DNA of 63,846 nt from Microcoleus sp. LEGE 07076 (GCF_015207455.1 NZ_JADEWV010000006.1:1-63846), one strand, 5' to 3'; positions 34,219 to 43,378 are shown, counted from the first letter of the stretch. Notes: a model not told the origin generated them from the sequence alone. A program made the numbers and translations.

Positions 34219-35589
34219 ATGACTAAATTTAAACAAAACAGAGGAAGTTTAGTTGTGGCAGCTAAAATAGCAACAGAAAGCCTGATTACCTTAGAAGGCG
34301 TTAGCAAGGTTTACCAGCAGCCCAACGGTCAAAAAATATCTATTTTAGAGCCAATTAATTTAGAACTGCGAGCGGGCGAAATAGTAGCTTTGCTCGGCCC
34401 TTCCGGTTCGGGAAAGTCAACATTAATGCGGATGATTGCCGGACTGATCCCGCCCAGCAAAGGTCAAGTTCTATATCACAATCGTCCTTTAGTTGGCTTA
34501 AATCCAGGGATAGCAATAGTATTTCAAAACTTTGCGCTTTACCCCTGGCTGACGGTACTAGAAAATGTAGAATTAGGCTTAAAAGCTAAAGGAGAATTGC
34601 CTGAACCGCGCCGCCAAAAAGCCTTGCGGATGATTGACATTATTGGTTTAGACGGATTTGAGAATGCTTATCCGAAAGAACTTTCGGGTGGGATGCGGCA
34701 GCGGGTAGGATTTGCTAGAGCTTTGGCTGTGGAACCAGAATTGCTTTGCATGGACGAACCGTTTTCAGCTTTAGATGTACTAACCGCAGAAAACTTAAGG
34801 TTTGAATTATTAGATTTGTGGTTAGAAAAAAAGATTCCGACTAAAGCTGTGTTAATTGTAACTCACGGGATTGAGGAAGCGGTAATTTTAGCCGATCGCA
34901 TCGTAGTATTGGGACGCAATCCAGGGCGAATTCGCGCCGAACTGACGGTGAGTTTGCCGCACTATCGCGATCGCAAAACAGCCGAATTCCAAGCTATCGT
35001 AGACCAAGTTTACAAAATCCTCACCAATCCCGAATTGAGCGACCCCACAGTGGCAGCACCTGCTGAAAGTGCTGCTGTGTCTCAACCTGAATCAGTCCCA
35101 ACCACCAAATACCAATCTCTGCCGCAGGTGCGAACCGGTGCGATCGCAGGTTTGTTGGAACTCCTAGAAGACCGCAAGGAGAAAGACCTCTACCGTCTCG
35201 GTCAAGAATTAATGCTAGAGGTTGACGACATTTTGCCGATCGTCGAAGCAGCCAAATTAATGGAATTCCTAGTAATCAAAGAAGGCGACCTCCTGTTAAC
35301 ACCAGTTGGCATTCAATTCATTGCCGGCGGAATTGACCAGCGCAAAGAAATTGTCCGCAGCCAAATTCTCAGCAACATTCGTGCAGTACAGCAAATTTAT
35401 AGAATGCTTCAGGCCAAGCGCAACCACCGCATTTCAGAAGAGTTAATTCTGGATATTCTCGAAGTCCACTTTAGCCCGAAAGAAGCAATGCGGCAATTGC
35501 AAACCGCTATTGATTGGGGCCGCTATGCAGAGTTGTACAGCTACGACGAACCTGGTGGCGAAATCTTCTTAGAAGTCAGTAGTCAGTAG
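34219..35589 (+). CDS. ABC transporter ATPase (NitT/TauT type) with C-terminal AAA-associated domain
   Basis: 456-aa protein. The ATPase part (about 22-275) has Walker A GPSGSGKST (60-68), the Q-loop, signature LSGGMRQ (155-161) and Walker B LLCMDEP (175-181), of the nitrate/sulfonate/taurine subfamily. The C-terminal 150 residues form the AAA-associated domain seen in some prokaryotic members, probably a regulatory lid. The annotated ATG is itself part of the heptamer ATGACTA repeat and the last codons (SSQ, stop) are part of another repeat, so both ends have been touched by repeat sequence. A GTG at 34255 is an alternative start. It pairs with the fused permease 124 bp downstream. Confidence 0.9.
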   Translation: MTKFKQNRGSLVVAAKIATESLITLEGVSKVYQQPNGQKISILEPINLELRAGEIVALLGPSGSGKSTLMRMIAGLIPPSKGQVLYHNRPLVGLNPGIAIVFQNFALYPWLTVLENVELGLKAKGELPEPRRQKALRMIDIIGLDGFENAYPKELSGGMRQRVGFARALAVEPELLCMDEPFSALDVLTAENLRFELLDLWLEKKIPTKAVLIVTHGIEEAVILADRIVVLGRNPGRIRAELTVSLPHYRDRKTAEFQAIVDQVYKILTNPELSDPTVAAPAESAAVSQPESVPTTKYQSLPQVRTGAIAGLLELLEDRKEKDLYRLGQELMLEVDDILPIVEAAKLMEFLVIKEGDLLLTPVGIQFIAGGIDQRKEIVRSQILSNIRAVQQIYRMLQAKRNHRISEELILDILEVHFSPKEAMRQLQTAIDWGRYAELYSYDEPGGEIFLEVSSQ

Positions 35590-35690
35590 TCAGTTGGTAG
35601 TTGGCAGTAGTCAGTTGGTAGTTGGCAGTAGTCAGTTGGTAGTTGGCAGTAGTCAACAGTCAACAGTTAACAGTTAACAGTCAGTAGTCA
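35582..35690. repeat. GTAGTCAGTTG-type short tandem repeats
   Basis: GTAGTCAGTTGGTAGTTGGCA occurs in about three tandem 27-bp units, then CAACAGT heptamers. It starts inside the last codons of the ABC ATPase gene and fills the gap to the permease gene. Confidence 0.85.
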
Positions 35691-35713
35691 ACAATTTCCC
35701 ATCCCCAATTCTT

Positions 35714-37450
35714 ATGACAAGACCTCTAACACCAGCCAATAAAACCATAGAAAGGTCAGCTTGGACTTGGCAAGACGGCTTGCTGATTCTAGCAATCTTT
35801 TCTCTAATTTTCCTAATTGTCCAAACAGCTTCTCAATTCAGCAGCGACTACAACCCAAATTTTAAAATTGAGACGGCACTAAATGTCTTGCCAGCATATA
35901 CAGCCCAGACTATTTTACGGATGGCAGCAGCTTATTTTTTATCACTCCTTTTTACTCTAGTTTATGCTTATTCTGCTTACCGTTTCCCCCTGGCAGCTAA
36001 AATTTTAATTCCGTTGTTAGATATTTTGCAGTCGATTCCGGTTTTATCTTTTTTGCCTGGAGTTGTTTTAGCGCTAATGACTTTATTTCCTGGTCAAAGA
36101 ATCGGCGTAGAACTCGCATCGATCGTTTTAATATTTACTGGGATGACTTGGAATATGACCTTTAGTTTCTATCAGTCGCTTTCCGGCATTCCGCAAGAAC
36201 TTAAGGAAGCTGCTAGAGTGTATAGGCTCAATGCTTGGCAGCAATTTTGGACGTTAGAATTGCCCGCTGGCGCGATCGGACTGGTGTGGAACAGCGTCAT
36301 GTCAGTAGCTGGTGGCTGGTTTTTTTTGATGGTGATCGAGTCTTTTACATTGGGCGATAAAAATTTTAATTTGCCCGGACTTGGTTCCTATTTGGCCAAG
36401 GCAGCCAGTGAAGGGAATTTTGGGGCGATCGGCTGGGGTTTAGCAGTTTTAATTGGTGTGATTGTAGCGATCGACTTTTTAATCTGGCAGCCTTTGATTG
36501 CTTGGGTAGAAAAATTTAAATATCAAGCTGTGGAAGCTGCCAATATACCTCAGTCAAAGGTGTTGGATTTTTTAAGGCGATCGGCGACGCTGCGGGTGTT
36601 GAAGTCGCGCATTTCGCCCGTCGGCGACAGTTTCGATCGCTATGTGACAAGAAGTTTTTCACCTGCTAATTTACCCGCAAATGCCATCCCAAAAAACCGG
36701 ATCGGAAATTGGATAAATTGGCTGTTTGTCAGTGGGTTTGCCTTCATCGTGCTTTGGGGAACTTGGGAAGCAGTGCTGCTACTACAGTTGGTGAGTTTGT
36801 CTGACTGGCAAAAAGTCGTGGGAGGTGCATTTTTTACAGCTTTGCGAGTCATTTGCGCTCTATTTTTATCGCTGTTGTGGACAGTACCCCTCGGAGTGGC
36901 GATCGGTCGAAATCCGCGTTTAGCCCAGATTTTGCAGCCCTTAGTACAAATAGCTGCTTCTGTACCGGCAACAGCTTTATTTCCTGTATTGCTGCTAGCT
37001 TTAATTCACGCTGGAGGCGGATTGCAAATAGGTTCTGTAGCGCTGATGATGTTGGGTACAATGTGGTATTTGCTGTTTAATGTGATTGCGGGTGCTCAAT
37101 CGATACCTTCAGAATTGTTTGAAGTCGCGCAAGTTTACAAGCTTTCCCTCGTTCAGCGCTGGAAAACTTTAATTATTCCGGGAATATTTCCTTATTTAAT
37201 TACGGGAATTATTACAGCGGTGGGCGGAGCTTGGAATGCGAGTATTGTCAGTGAATACGTGCAGTTTAAAGGTGAAATAATTAGAACCGTTGGTTTGGGC
37301 GAGACGATTTCTGAAGCCACAGCATCTGGCAATTTTCCTTTGCTGTTAGCGGCTACTTCTGTGATGTCGCTGTTGGTTGTATTGACTAACCGTTTGGTGT
37401 GGCGACCGCTTTACCGTTTGGCACAAGAAAAATATCAGTTGTTGGTTTAA
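35714..37450 (+). CDS. ABC transporter permease, two fused BPD_transp_1 domains
   Basis: 578-aa inner-membrane protein with two homologous halves of about six helices (about 25-270 and 330-575). Each half has a cytoplasmic EAA loop: ELKEAARVYRLNAWQQFWTLELP in the first (split as two shorter motifs around residue 165) and ELFEVAQVYKLSLVQRW in the second. Fusion lets one polypeptide supply the complete translocation channel for the neighbouring ATPase. Substrate unknown; the subfamily handles nitrate, bicarbonate, sulfonates and similar anions. Confidence 0.92.
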   Translation: MTRPLTPANKTIERSAWTWQDGLLILAIFSLIFLIVQTASQFSSDYNPNFKIETALNVLPAYTAQTILRMAAAYFLSLLFTLVYAYSAYRFPLAAKILIPLLDILQSIPVLSFLPGVVLALMTLFPGQRIGVELASIVLIFTGMTWNMTFSFYQSLSGIPQELKEAARVYRLNAWQQFWTLELPAGAIGLVWNSVMSVAGGWFFLMVIESFTLGDKNFNLPGLGSYLAKAASEGNFGAIGWGLAVLIGVIVAIDFLIWQPLIAWVEKFKYQAVEAANIPQSKVLDFLRRSATLRVLKSRISPVGDSFDRYVTRSFSPANLPANAIPKNRIGNWINWLFVSGFAFIVLWGTWEAVLLLQLVSLSDWQKVVGGAFFTALRVICALFLSLLWTVPLGVAIGRNPRLAQILQPLVQIAASVPATALFPVLLLALIHAGGGLQIGSVALMMLGTMWYLLFNVIAGAQSIPSELFEVAQVYKLSLVQRWKTLIIPGIFPYLITGIITAVGGAWNASIVSEYVQFKGEIIRTVGLGETISEATASGNFPLLLAATSVMSLLVVLTNRLVWRPLYRLAQEKYQLLV

Positions 37451-37670
37451 TTCCGGCGGCACTATGATGTCTCGTCGCTCTACAACAATAAAATTGGTGC
37501 GATCGTTTTGAATGAAAGTCGTTTGATTGATGATGACTTGCATTCCGATGCGGAGAACACCCGATCGCGCGCCGCAGCGAAAACACCCCGCTCCCCAAAA
37601 TTATACTTCCAAAATATATTGACAATTTTGGTTTTGTGCGTATGATATTAAAAACCAGCAAAATATCTAT

Positions 37671-38570
37671 TTGAAGACAAAAGTGAACGACAAAAAATAC
37701 ACCAAGAACAGCTTAAATTTGGCTGCGGTCGGCTTCGTATTTTCGATATTGTTTCCCGCAGCTTTACCTGCATTTGCCTCGGCCCAGACAGCACTGCAAG
37801 AAATTCGGCAAACAGGCATTCTCAAAGTCGGAATCAGAAAAGATGCCGCTCCCTTCGGCTACTTAGAAGGCGAAAATTGGCAAGGAGTTTGCATCGAAGG
37901 CTTAGAACTTTTCCGAGCTGACTTAGAAAAGAAATTAAATCGCTCTGTCCGCTTAGAAAAACTAGAAACAGACCTCAACGAATCGGGCGAAAAAGGGCGA
38001 TTCCGGAGCGTCGCCAGCCAGCGCGCTCACTTAGAATGCGGGCCCAATACAATCCTCCAAAATCCCCCCAGCGGGATTGCCTATTCGCTGCCCTTTTTAT
38101 ACAGCGGCACGTATCTGTTAGTCAAGCCAGAAAACAAACTGAGAGTCAATCCTTCTGGATTCCTACAAGGTGCGACAATTGGCGTGCTGAGCGGTTCTCT
38201 TACCCAACAATTCATTGCAGGCAGATATCAACTAGCCAACCAGCAAATTTATGAAGGTATGGCGGGCCGACAGTCGGGTGTAACAGATGCTGCAGCCGGA
38301 AAAATCGATGCCTTCGCCAGCGACGGAATGCTGTTAGTGGGAGAAGCGCTGAGACAGGGTTTAACTCCAAGCCAATATTCTGTGATACCGGAGCAGCCTT
38401 TAACTTGTATTTCCTATGGCATGATCCTGCCTGCAGGCGATACAGAATGGAAAGAAACAGTCAACAATTTTATTCGCAATCAAAGTTCGACGAATTTGTT
38501 GGAAAAAGTGTTCGGGCCTAATTCTCCTTTCCTACCGATGAGTGTCGCCGATCAAAATAAATGTATTTGA
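37671..38570 (+). CDS. Extracellular solute-binding protein, family 3
   Basis: 299-aa periplasmic binding protein. A signal peptide spans about 1-39 (hydrophobic VGFVFSILFPAALPAFA, then SAQ). The mature start LQEIRQTGILKVGIRKDAAPFGY is the family 3 signature, and IGVLSGS and AFASDGMLL mark the later ligand-binding strands. The family normally binds amino acids. The start is non-ATG: TTG at 37671 or GTG at 37683. It follows the NitT/TauT-type permease by 220 bp on the same strand; whether it serves that transporter is unclear because such permeases usually pair with a different binding-protein class. Confidence 0.85.
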   Translation: MKTKVNDKKYTKNSLNLAAVGFVFSILFPAALPAFASAQTALQEIRQTGILKVGIRKDAAPFGYLEGENWQGVCIEGLELFRADLEKKLNRSVRLEKLETDLNESGEKGRFRSVASQRAHLECGPNTILQNPPSGIAYSLPFLYSGTYLLVKPENKLRVNPSGFLQGATIGVLSGSLTQQFIAGRYQLANQQIYEGMAGRQSGVTDAAAGKIDAFASDGMLLVGEALRQGLTPSQYSVIPEQPLTCISYGMILPAGDTEWKETVNNFIRNQSSTNLLEKVFGPNSPFLPMSVADQNKCI

Positions 38571-38722
38571 GTCGAAATCGGGTAAGGTGCTGCGTGTCTG
38601 CCCTATAAGTAGGGGTAAGGTGCGAATTTCAGGGGAAGTCCGATCTCGCAGCAATCAGTGGTGTCAATAGGCTCTAAACTGGATTCAGGAAGGCGCGCAG
38701 CACAGGTTTAGGAGGGTCATCA

Positions 38723-40120
38723 GTGACAGAAAAAAATTATCAATCCTCTTCGCTTCCCACCTACGCGCGAAAAGAACTGCGGGAATTAGTTCGATCGCAG
38801 TTAAGGGCTTTGCTGGAACAAGGAGACTTTAAGGGAGCAAAAGCGATTTTGCATCCGGTGCAGGAGGCCGACATTGCTGAAGCGATCGAAGGTCTGCCAG
38901 AAACCATGCAAGTAATAGCTTTCCGGTTGCTTTCCAAAGACGAAGCCATCGGAGTTTATGAATATCTCGACTCCAGCGTTCAGCAGTCCCTCTGCGAAAA
39001 ATTCAAACGCCAAGAAGTCCTCGATATTGTAGACAAAATGTCGCCGGACGATCGAGCTAAACTGTTTGACGAACTGCCGGCGATATTAGTCCGCCGCCTC
39101 TTAGGTCAATTGAGCCCCACAGAACGCGAAGCTACAGCCCAACTTTTGGGTTACGAAGCCAGTACCGCCGGCCGGATCATGACCCCAGAATATATTTCTC
39201 TCAAGGAAAGCTTTACCGTTTCCCAAGCTTTAGACCGAATTCGCTCTTTGGCAAAAACTACCGAGACTATTTATTCTCTTTACGTCACCGATGCAGCCCG
39301 CAGCCTGACGGGCATTTTATCCTTGCGGGATTTAGTCACTTCTCCCCTGGACAAAACCGTCGGCGAAATTATGACCCGCGATGTAGTTTCTGTTCAGACT
39401 GGAACGGATCAAGAAGAAGTAGCTAGGCTGATCCAGCGTTACGATTTTTTAGCAGTGCCCGTTGTAGACCGCGAACAGCGTCTTGTGGGGATCATTACAG
39501 TTGACGACGCGATCGACATTTTAGAAGAAGAAGCCGATAAAGATATTTATACCTTGGGCGGTGTCCAGTCCGGCGGCGACAATTATTTTCAGACCGATTT
39601 AATCACCGTTGCTCGCAAAAGGGTGGTGTGGCTGTTTGTTCTGCTCTTAACCAATACAGTCACTGGGGCCATTATTAGAGCGCAAGAAGATATTTTGCAG
39701 CAAGTAGTCGCCCTAGCAGCCTTTATTCCGCTGCTGACGGGCACTGGAGGCAATGTCGGAGCCCAGTCTTCGACAGTTATAATTCGCGGTTTGAACACTG
39801 ACGAAATTACAGCGATGGGCCCGTTTAAAGTAATTGTGCGCGAGGGGATGGCGGGAGCGCTTTTAGGAGCTATATTGGGGACTGTAGCGACGGGATGGGC
39901 TTACACTCTGCAAGGGAATTTAGCAGTGGCAATCGCAGTGGGAGTAAGTTTGTTGGCGATCGCAATTTTAGCTTCTCTTGCCGGCTCATCTCTACCGTTT
40001 CTATTTCGTTCTTTGGGTTTAGACCCCGCTTTAATGTCTGCTCCTTTTATTACCACCGCAGTTGATGTCCTCGGAGTTTTGATTTATTTCAGTTTAGCTA
40101 GGCTAATTTTGCAGCTTTAA
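38723..40120 (+). CDS. mgtE: Magnesium transporter MgtE
   Basis: 465-aa channel. Cytoplasmic N-domain (about 30-130, superhelical, LSPTEREATAQLLGY near its end), two CBS domains (about 140-255, GRIMTPEYISL and EIMTRDVVSV) that sense magnesium, a connecting helix, and five membrane helices (about 285-463) with the pore motif (PLLTGTGGNVGAQSS). High internal magnesium closes the channel. GTG start at 38723 with GGAGGG 6-7 bases upstream. No M-box riboswitch was recognised. Confidence 0.95.
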   Translation: MTEKNYQSSSLPTYARKELRELVRSQLRALLEQGDFKGAKAILHPVQEADIAEAIEGLPETMQVIAFRLLSKDEAIGVYEYLDSSVQQSLCEKFKRQEVLDIVDKMSPDDRAKLFDELPAILVRRLLGQLSPTEREATAQLLGYEASTAGRIMTPEYISLKESFTVSQALDRIRSLAKTTETIYSLYVTDAARSLTGILSLRDLVTSPLDKTVGEIMTRDVVSVQTGTDQEEVARLIQRYDFLAVPVVDREQRLVGIITVDDAIDILEEEADKDIYTLGGVQSGGDNYFQTDLITVARKRVVWLFVLLLTNTVTGAIIRAQEDILQQVVALAAFIPLLTGTGGNVGAQSSTVIIRGLNTDEITAMGPFKVIVREGMAGALLGAILGTVATGWAYTLQGNLAVAIAVGVSLLAIAILASLAGSSLPFLFRSLGLDPALMSAPFITTAVDVLGVLIYFSLARLILQL

Positions 40121-40250
40121 TGTATTTAAGTAGATTGGCATAAATAAACAACCCACAGTAATTTTAAATTCCGCGATGTACAGCCTCCCAATGACCAATG
40201 CCCTATGCCTTGCGCGGGCCAATTCCCAATTCCCAATTCCCAATTAAATT

Positions 40251-41156
40251 ATGTCACCCTCCAATTCACCAACTAAAATCACAAATCAAAAATCTAGCAA
40301 TTTGTTAGAAACTGCTGAGTTGGTTTTTATTGCTGCTGCTGTTGCGGGATTGGCTGCTAGTTTGGTTTGGCAGCAGAGCTTTTATGTCGAAGTGCCTGTA
40401 GTGATTTCCCTGGTGTTGAATTTTGTGAACCGGCGGAAGCTGCACGGGCAAGTTAAAGTCAGTACGGCGGCAACGTTCGATCGCGTAAATCAACAAGCAG
40501 CTACTACCGATCGCGCGATCGAGCAACTGCAACTTGCTGTAAATACCCTAGACGAAGCTCTCGCCCAAACCTCACGCGAAAATCTGAATGTTGGGCCCGG
40601 AGAAAACGTACACTCTCTAATTTCCGCAATTGAGAACCTGCGCCAGCGACTAATAATTTTAGAAAAAACTATTAAAATGATTCAAAGCGAGATCGAAGTC
40701 ACCAGCCGCCAATTCAAACAGCGGCCGGAATTGCAACAAGTCGAAACTTTGACAACAATCATTCTCGACTTGCAGCAGTTTATCAACGAACTGCCGCAGT
40801 GGGGCAGTTTACAGCAGCGGCAGCTAACAGAACTTCAGCAAAAAGTAGACAATGCTTTGGCTGAGCTTTCTCAAGAAATTGCTGCTATTCCCAACCGCGT
40901 GCAGGAAGTAGTGGGCGATCGCAATTCTCAACCAGAGAGTTCTGCCGGTCAAAACAATGCCGATCCACCTAAAACCCAGAATGAGAAAATTCGCCAAAAA
41001 TATCCCAGAGCTTATGTCAAGTGGAGTCAGGATGAAGACGAAAATTTGAAGCAAGAATATGCTAGCGGTCAACAAATTGACGAATTAGTTAAGAAATTTC
41101 AGAGACAGCCTGCTGCCATTCGTTCGCGACTGCAAAAATTAGGATTGCTCGAATAA
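40251..41156 (+). CDS. Membrane protein with coiled coil and C-terminal Myb/SANT-like domain
   Basis: 301-aa protein. Two short hydrophobic segments at about 21-62 form a hairpin or pair of helices. A long coiled coil follows (about 75-215, heptads rich in Gln/Leu/Ile), then a polar linker, and finally a domain beginning YVKWSQDEDENLKQ and ending AIRSRLQKLGL (about 255-300). That ending is the pattern of Myb/SANT-like DNA-binding helices found at the C-termini of some bacterial helicases and regulators. A membrane-tethered DNA binder would be unusual. The function is unknown and the domain call rests on pattern only. Confidence 0.65.
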   Translation: MSPSNSPTKITNQKSSNLLETAELVFIAAAVAGLAASLVWQQSFYVEVPVVISLVLNFVNRRKLHGQVKVSTAATFDRVNQQAATTDRAIEQLQLAVNTLDEALAQTSRENLNVGPGENVHSLISAIENLRQRLIILEKTIKMIQSEIEVTSRQFKQRPELQQVETLTTIILDLQQFINELPQWGSLQQRQLTELQQKVDNALAELSQEIAAIPNRVQEVVGDRNSQPESSAGQNNADPPKTQNEKIRQKYPRAYVKWSQDEDENLKQEYASGQQIDELVKKFQRQPAAIRSRLQKLGLLE

Positions 41157-41207
41157 TATCAAGGGAATTGGGAATTGGGAATTGGCCCGCGCAGGGCATT
41201 GGCCCGC

Positions 41208-41636
41208 GCAGGGCATTGGGCATTGGTTACGATTTCAAGAAAATTGAGAACCGCTATATCGAGACTAATAACCAACAACCAACCAACAACCAATAACAAA
41301 TAACCAATAACCAACAACAAATAACCAACAACAAATAACTAAGCAGGGCATTGGGCATTGGTTACGATTTCAAGAAAATTGAGAACCGCTATATCGAGAC
41401 TAATGACCAATAACAAATAACCAATAACAAATAACCAATAACCAATAACAAATAACAAATAACCAACAACAAATAACTAAGCAGGGCATTGGGCATTGGT
41501 TACGATTTCAAGAAAATTGAGAACCGCTATATCGAGACTAATAACCAACAACCAACCAACAACCAACCAACAACCAATAACAAATAACCAATAACAAATA
41601 ACAAATAACCAATAACCAACAACCAATAACTAATAA
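41208..41636. repeat. Composite repeat: three 62-bp units separated by AATAACCAACA-type tracts
   Basis: A 62-bp unit starting GCAGGGCATTGGGCATTGGT and ending TATATCGAGACTAAT occurs at 41208-41269, 41343-41404 and 41481-41542, with at most one difference. The gaps are low-complexity AACAAATAACCAAT words. Periods are 135 and 138 bp. Spacers are themselves repeats and no Cas genes are near, so this is not a CRISPR array. A GCCCGCGCAGGGC element precedes it. Confidence 0.88.
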
Positions 41637-41676
41637 CAAAACGATCGCCCTTTAGAAAAAAAGAGCGATCGTTTTG
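41637..41676. terminator. Bidirectional hairpin
   Basis: Perfect 12-bp stem CAAAACGATCGC (41637-41648) and GCGATCGTTTTG (41665-41676), a 16-base loop and a T-rich flank TTTATTTATT. It lies 80 bp beyond the stop of the minus-strand ParR-like gene and can terminate it. Confidence 0.65.
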
Positions 41677-41756
41677 TTTATTTATTCAGTAACCACTGTC
41701 AACAGCGGGCTACTAACATCACATCTCAAGGATTTATAGCCTTGGTCTACCTCATT

Positions 41757-42284
41757 CTAGAAATCTTGCGGTAACAAAGAACTTAAACGCTCCAACAAAG
41801 GATCGGAATCCCGACGAGGAGCAACCTCAGCATCAGACACTACATTATCATCCGCCACAGAATCAGACTCTATCGGGTCAGGCTCTACTACTTTTGAAAC
41901 TTGGGCAAAAGAAACTTGAGCAAACTTAGTGTTAACACTCCCCTGCAACTGATCCAACTGGGCGCCGAGTTGACTCAGGTGATGTTCCAGTCCCTCCAAA
42001 CGGCTTAATTCCTCAGCAGAAACATGGCGCTCAAACTCAGCAAATTTGACCGCAAGTTCAGCAATAATCTGTTCCAACCGCTGAAAGCTATCTGTCGAGC
42101 TAGCAGACTCAGAGACAGACAAAAACTGCCACAAAGCTTGCTTGCAGAGATTACTGAAAGTCTGATACTTCGTAAAAGCTAACTCTTTTTCAATAGCTGC
42201 CAACAAAGTTTGATCCGCAGCATCTTCCGTAAACGCCACCGAAAAATTAGCCTTATTTTTTGCCCACAGTGCCATAGGGTTCAA
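41757..42284 (-). CDS. Putative ParR-like partner of the actin homologue
   Basis: 175-aa acidic protein. The N-terminal half (about 12-53, FSVAFTEDAADQTLLAAI and KYQTFSNLCKQALWQFL) looks like a ribbon-helix-helix or similar small DNA-binding fold. It is followed by a coiled coil (about 65-120) and a disordered acidic tail with a C-terminal LLERLSSLLPQDF peptide. In ParMRC systems a small DNA-binding adaptor with a C-terminal helix recruits the actin filament; order, size and design fit. It starts 11 bp behind the actin-like gene in the same operon. Met4 (42275) is an alternative start. Confidence 0.62.
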   Translation of the reverse strand: MNPMALWAKNKANFSVAFTEDAADQTLLAAIEKELAFTKYQTFSNLCKQALWQFLSVSESASSTDSFQRLEQIIAELAVKFAEFERHVSAEELSRLEGLEHHLSQLGAQLDQLQGSVNTKFAQVSFAQVSKVVEPDPIESDSVADDNVVSDAEVAPRRDSDPLLERLSSLLPQDF

Positions 42285-42295
42285 GCCTTAATGCG

Positions 42296-43378
42296 TTACT
42301 TAATTGTGGCTAGCTGAGCCTCAGCATAAATAAACTGTCCCAAAGCATTAGCTTTCCGAGAAGGTTGAGCCAAGTGAGCCTTAAGATTGGCGTCTTTGAG
42401 CAAAGGTTGCAGCACCTCCCAGAAAAACTCGCCACCGCCACCAGTCAGAACCACATCCGTCACCCGTTCAGGCAGCCACTGCACCAAACGTTCGGACAGT
42501 TCGTTAGCAAAAGCTTCCCGCAAATCCTTAATAATCGGATCTAAATTAGTCGGCTTAGTCGCTCCTCTAGGACGGTAGAAACGCTCGCCTTCTGGTTTAT
42601 TCACCGCTTCTAGTAAAGACAGAGATTGAGGGTCTGCCCCCGGAATTTTTGAGGCAACTTGTTCGTAGAACTTGTTCATGGCGAAAGAATCGCTCTTAGA
42701 AGCTGCCCGGGCGAACCGGAAACGATCGACCATTAACAAATCAGTAGTTTGGTGTCCGATATCGACAACAGCCACCGACAGCTCAGGTAAATCCGGCGTA
42801 AACTCCTTATTGTCTTGAGCCTCGCACCAAATCAGGCTGCCGAATCCTTCCGGCATCACCCAAACGTGGCGGATGTCAATTTCCACGCGCTCGCCGCGGT
42901 ACACCACAACGTGGGGAGAGCGCAGTTGGCTGATAATCTCTTCCTTTTCCTTTTCAAACTGATCCTGCGAATAAAAAGGCAAACCCAACACTACTGCCAA
43001 TTCGCCCTTCATCTGGAAATATCCAGCACAGGAAAAAACCTTAACCAAAGCATCCACTACTTTCGACTGGTCTGCGCCGCCGAGATTAGCGCCAAAGTCC
43101 GCAGCCAGTTGACCGATGGCGTATCCTTTGCCTTGATACTCCAGCCACATATCCAACAGAGGGTCTGTTGCTTTGGACTCAAAGCTGCCGCCCCGCACCT
43201 TTTCCACTGGCATATTAGCCACGTTGGCGGGGATAAAAACAACGCTGCTCGGGTTGCGACTTACGCAAGCTTTAGTTGCAGTACGACCCAAATCAGCACT
43301 AATAATCGATTTGTGAGAAGCGATCTTAGTCTGCTGCGTCAGCATAGCCGAATTAGGAACAAGCTGTCTAGTTGTCAT
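42296..43378 (-). CDS. ParM/StbA-like bacterial actin homologue
   Basis: 360-aa protein of the actin/Hsp70 ATPase fold. Phosphate 1 is ADLGRTATK (28-36), phosphate 2 is VVDIGHQTTD (204-213) and the adenosine motif is TGGGGEFF (312-319). This matches plasmid-segregation ParM-type proteins rather than MreB or DnaK. Here it sits among chromosomal genes with a small downstream partner, so it may segregate DNA, form an unrelated filament, or be a relic of an integrated plasmid. First gene of a two-gene operon. Confidence 0.82.
   Translation of the reverse strand: MTTRQLVPNSAMLTQQTKIASHKSIISADLGRTATKACVSRNPSSVVFIPANVANMPVEKVRGGSFESKATDPLLDMWLEYQGKGYAIGQLAADFGANLGGADQSKVVDALVKVFSCAGYFQMKGELAVVLGLPFYSQDQFEKEKEEIISQLRSPHVVVYRGERVEIDIRHVWVMPEGFGSLIWCEAQDNKEFTPDLPELSVAVVDIGHQTTDLLMVDRFRFARAASKSDSFAMNKFYEQVASKIPGADPQSLSLLEAVNKPEGERFYRPRGATKPTNLDPIIKDLREAFANELSERLVQWLPERVTDVVLTGGGGEFFWEVLQPLLKDANLKAHLAQPSRKANALGQFIYAEAQLATIK

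Noticed and set aside
41208-41636. CRISPR-like array of identical 62-bp units
   Set aside because: The spacers are low-complexity repeats of one another, units are too long, only three copies exist and no cas gene is present.
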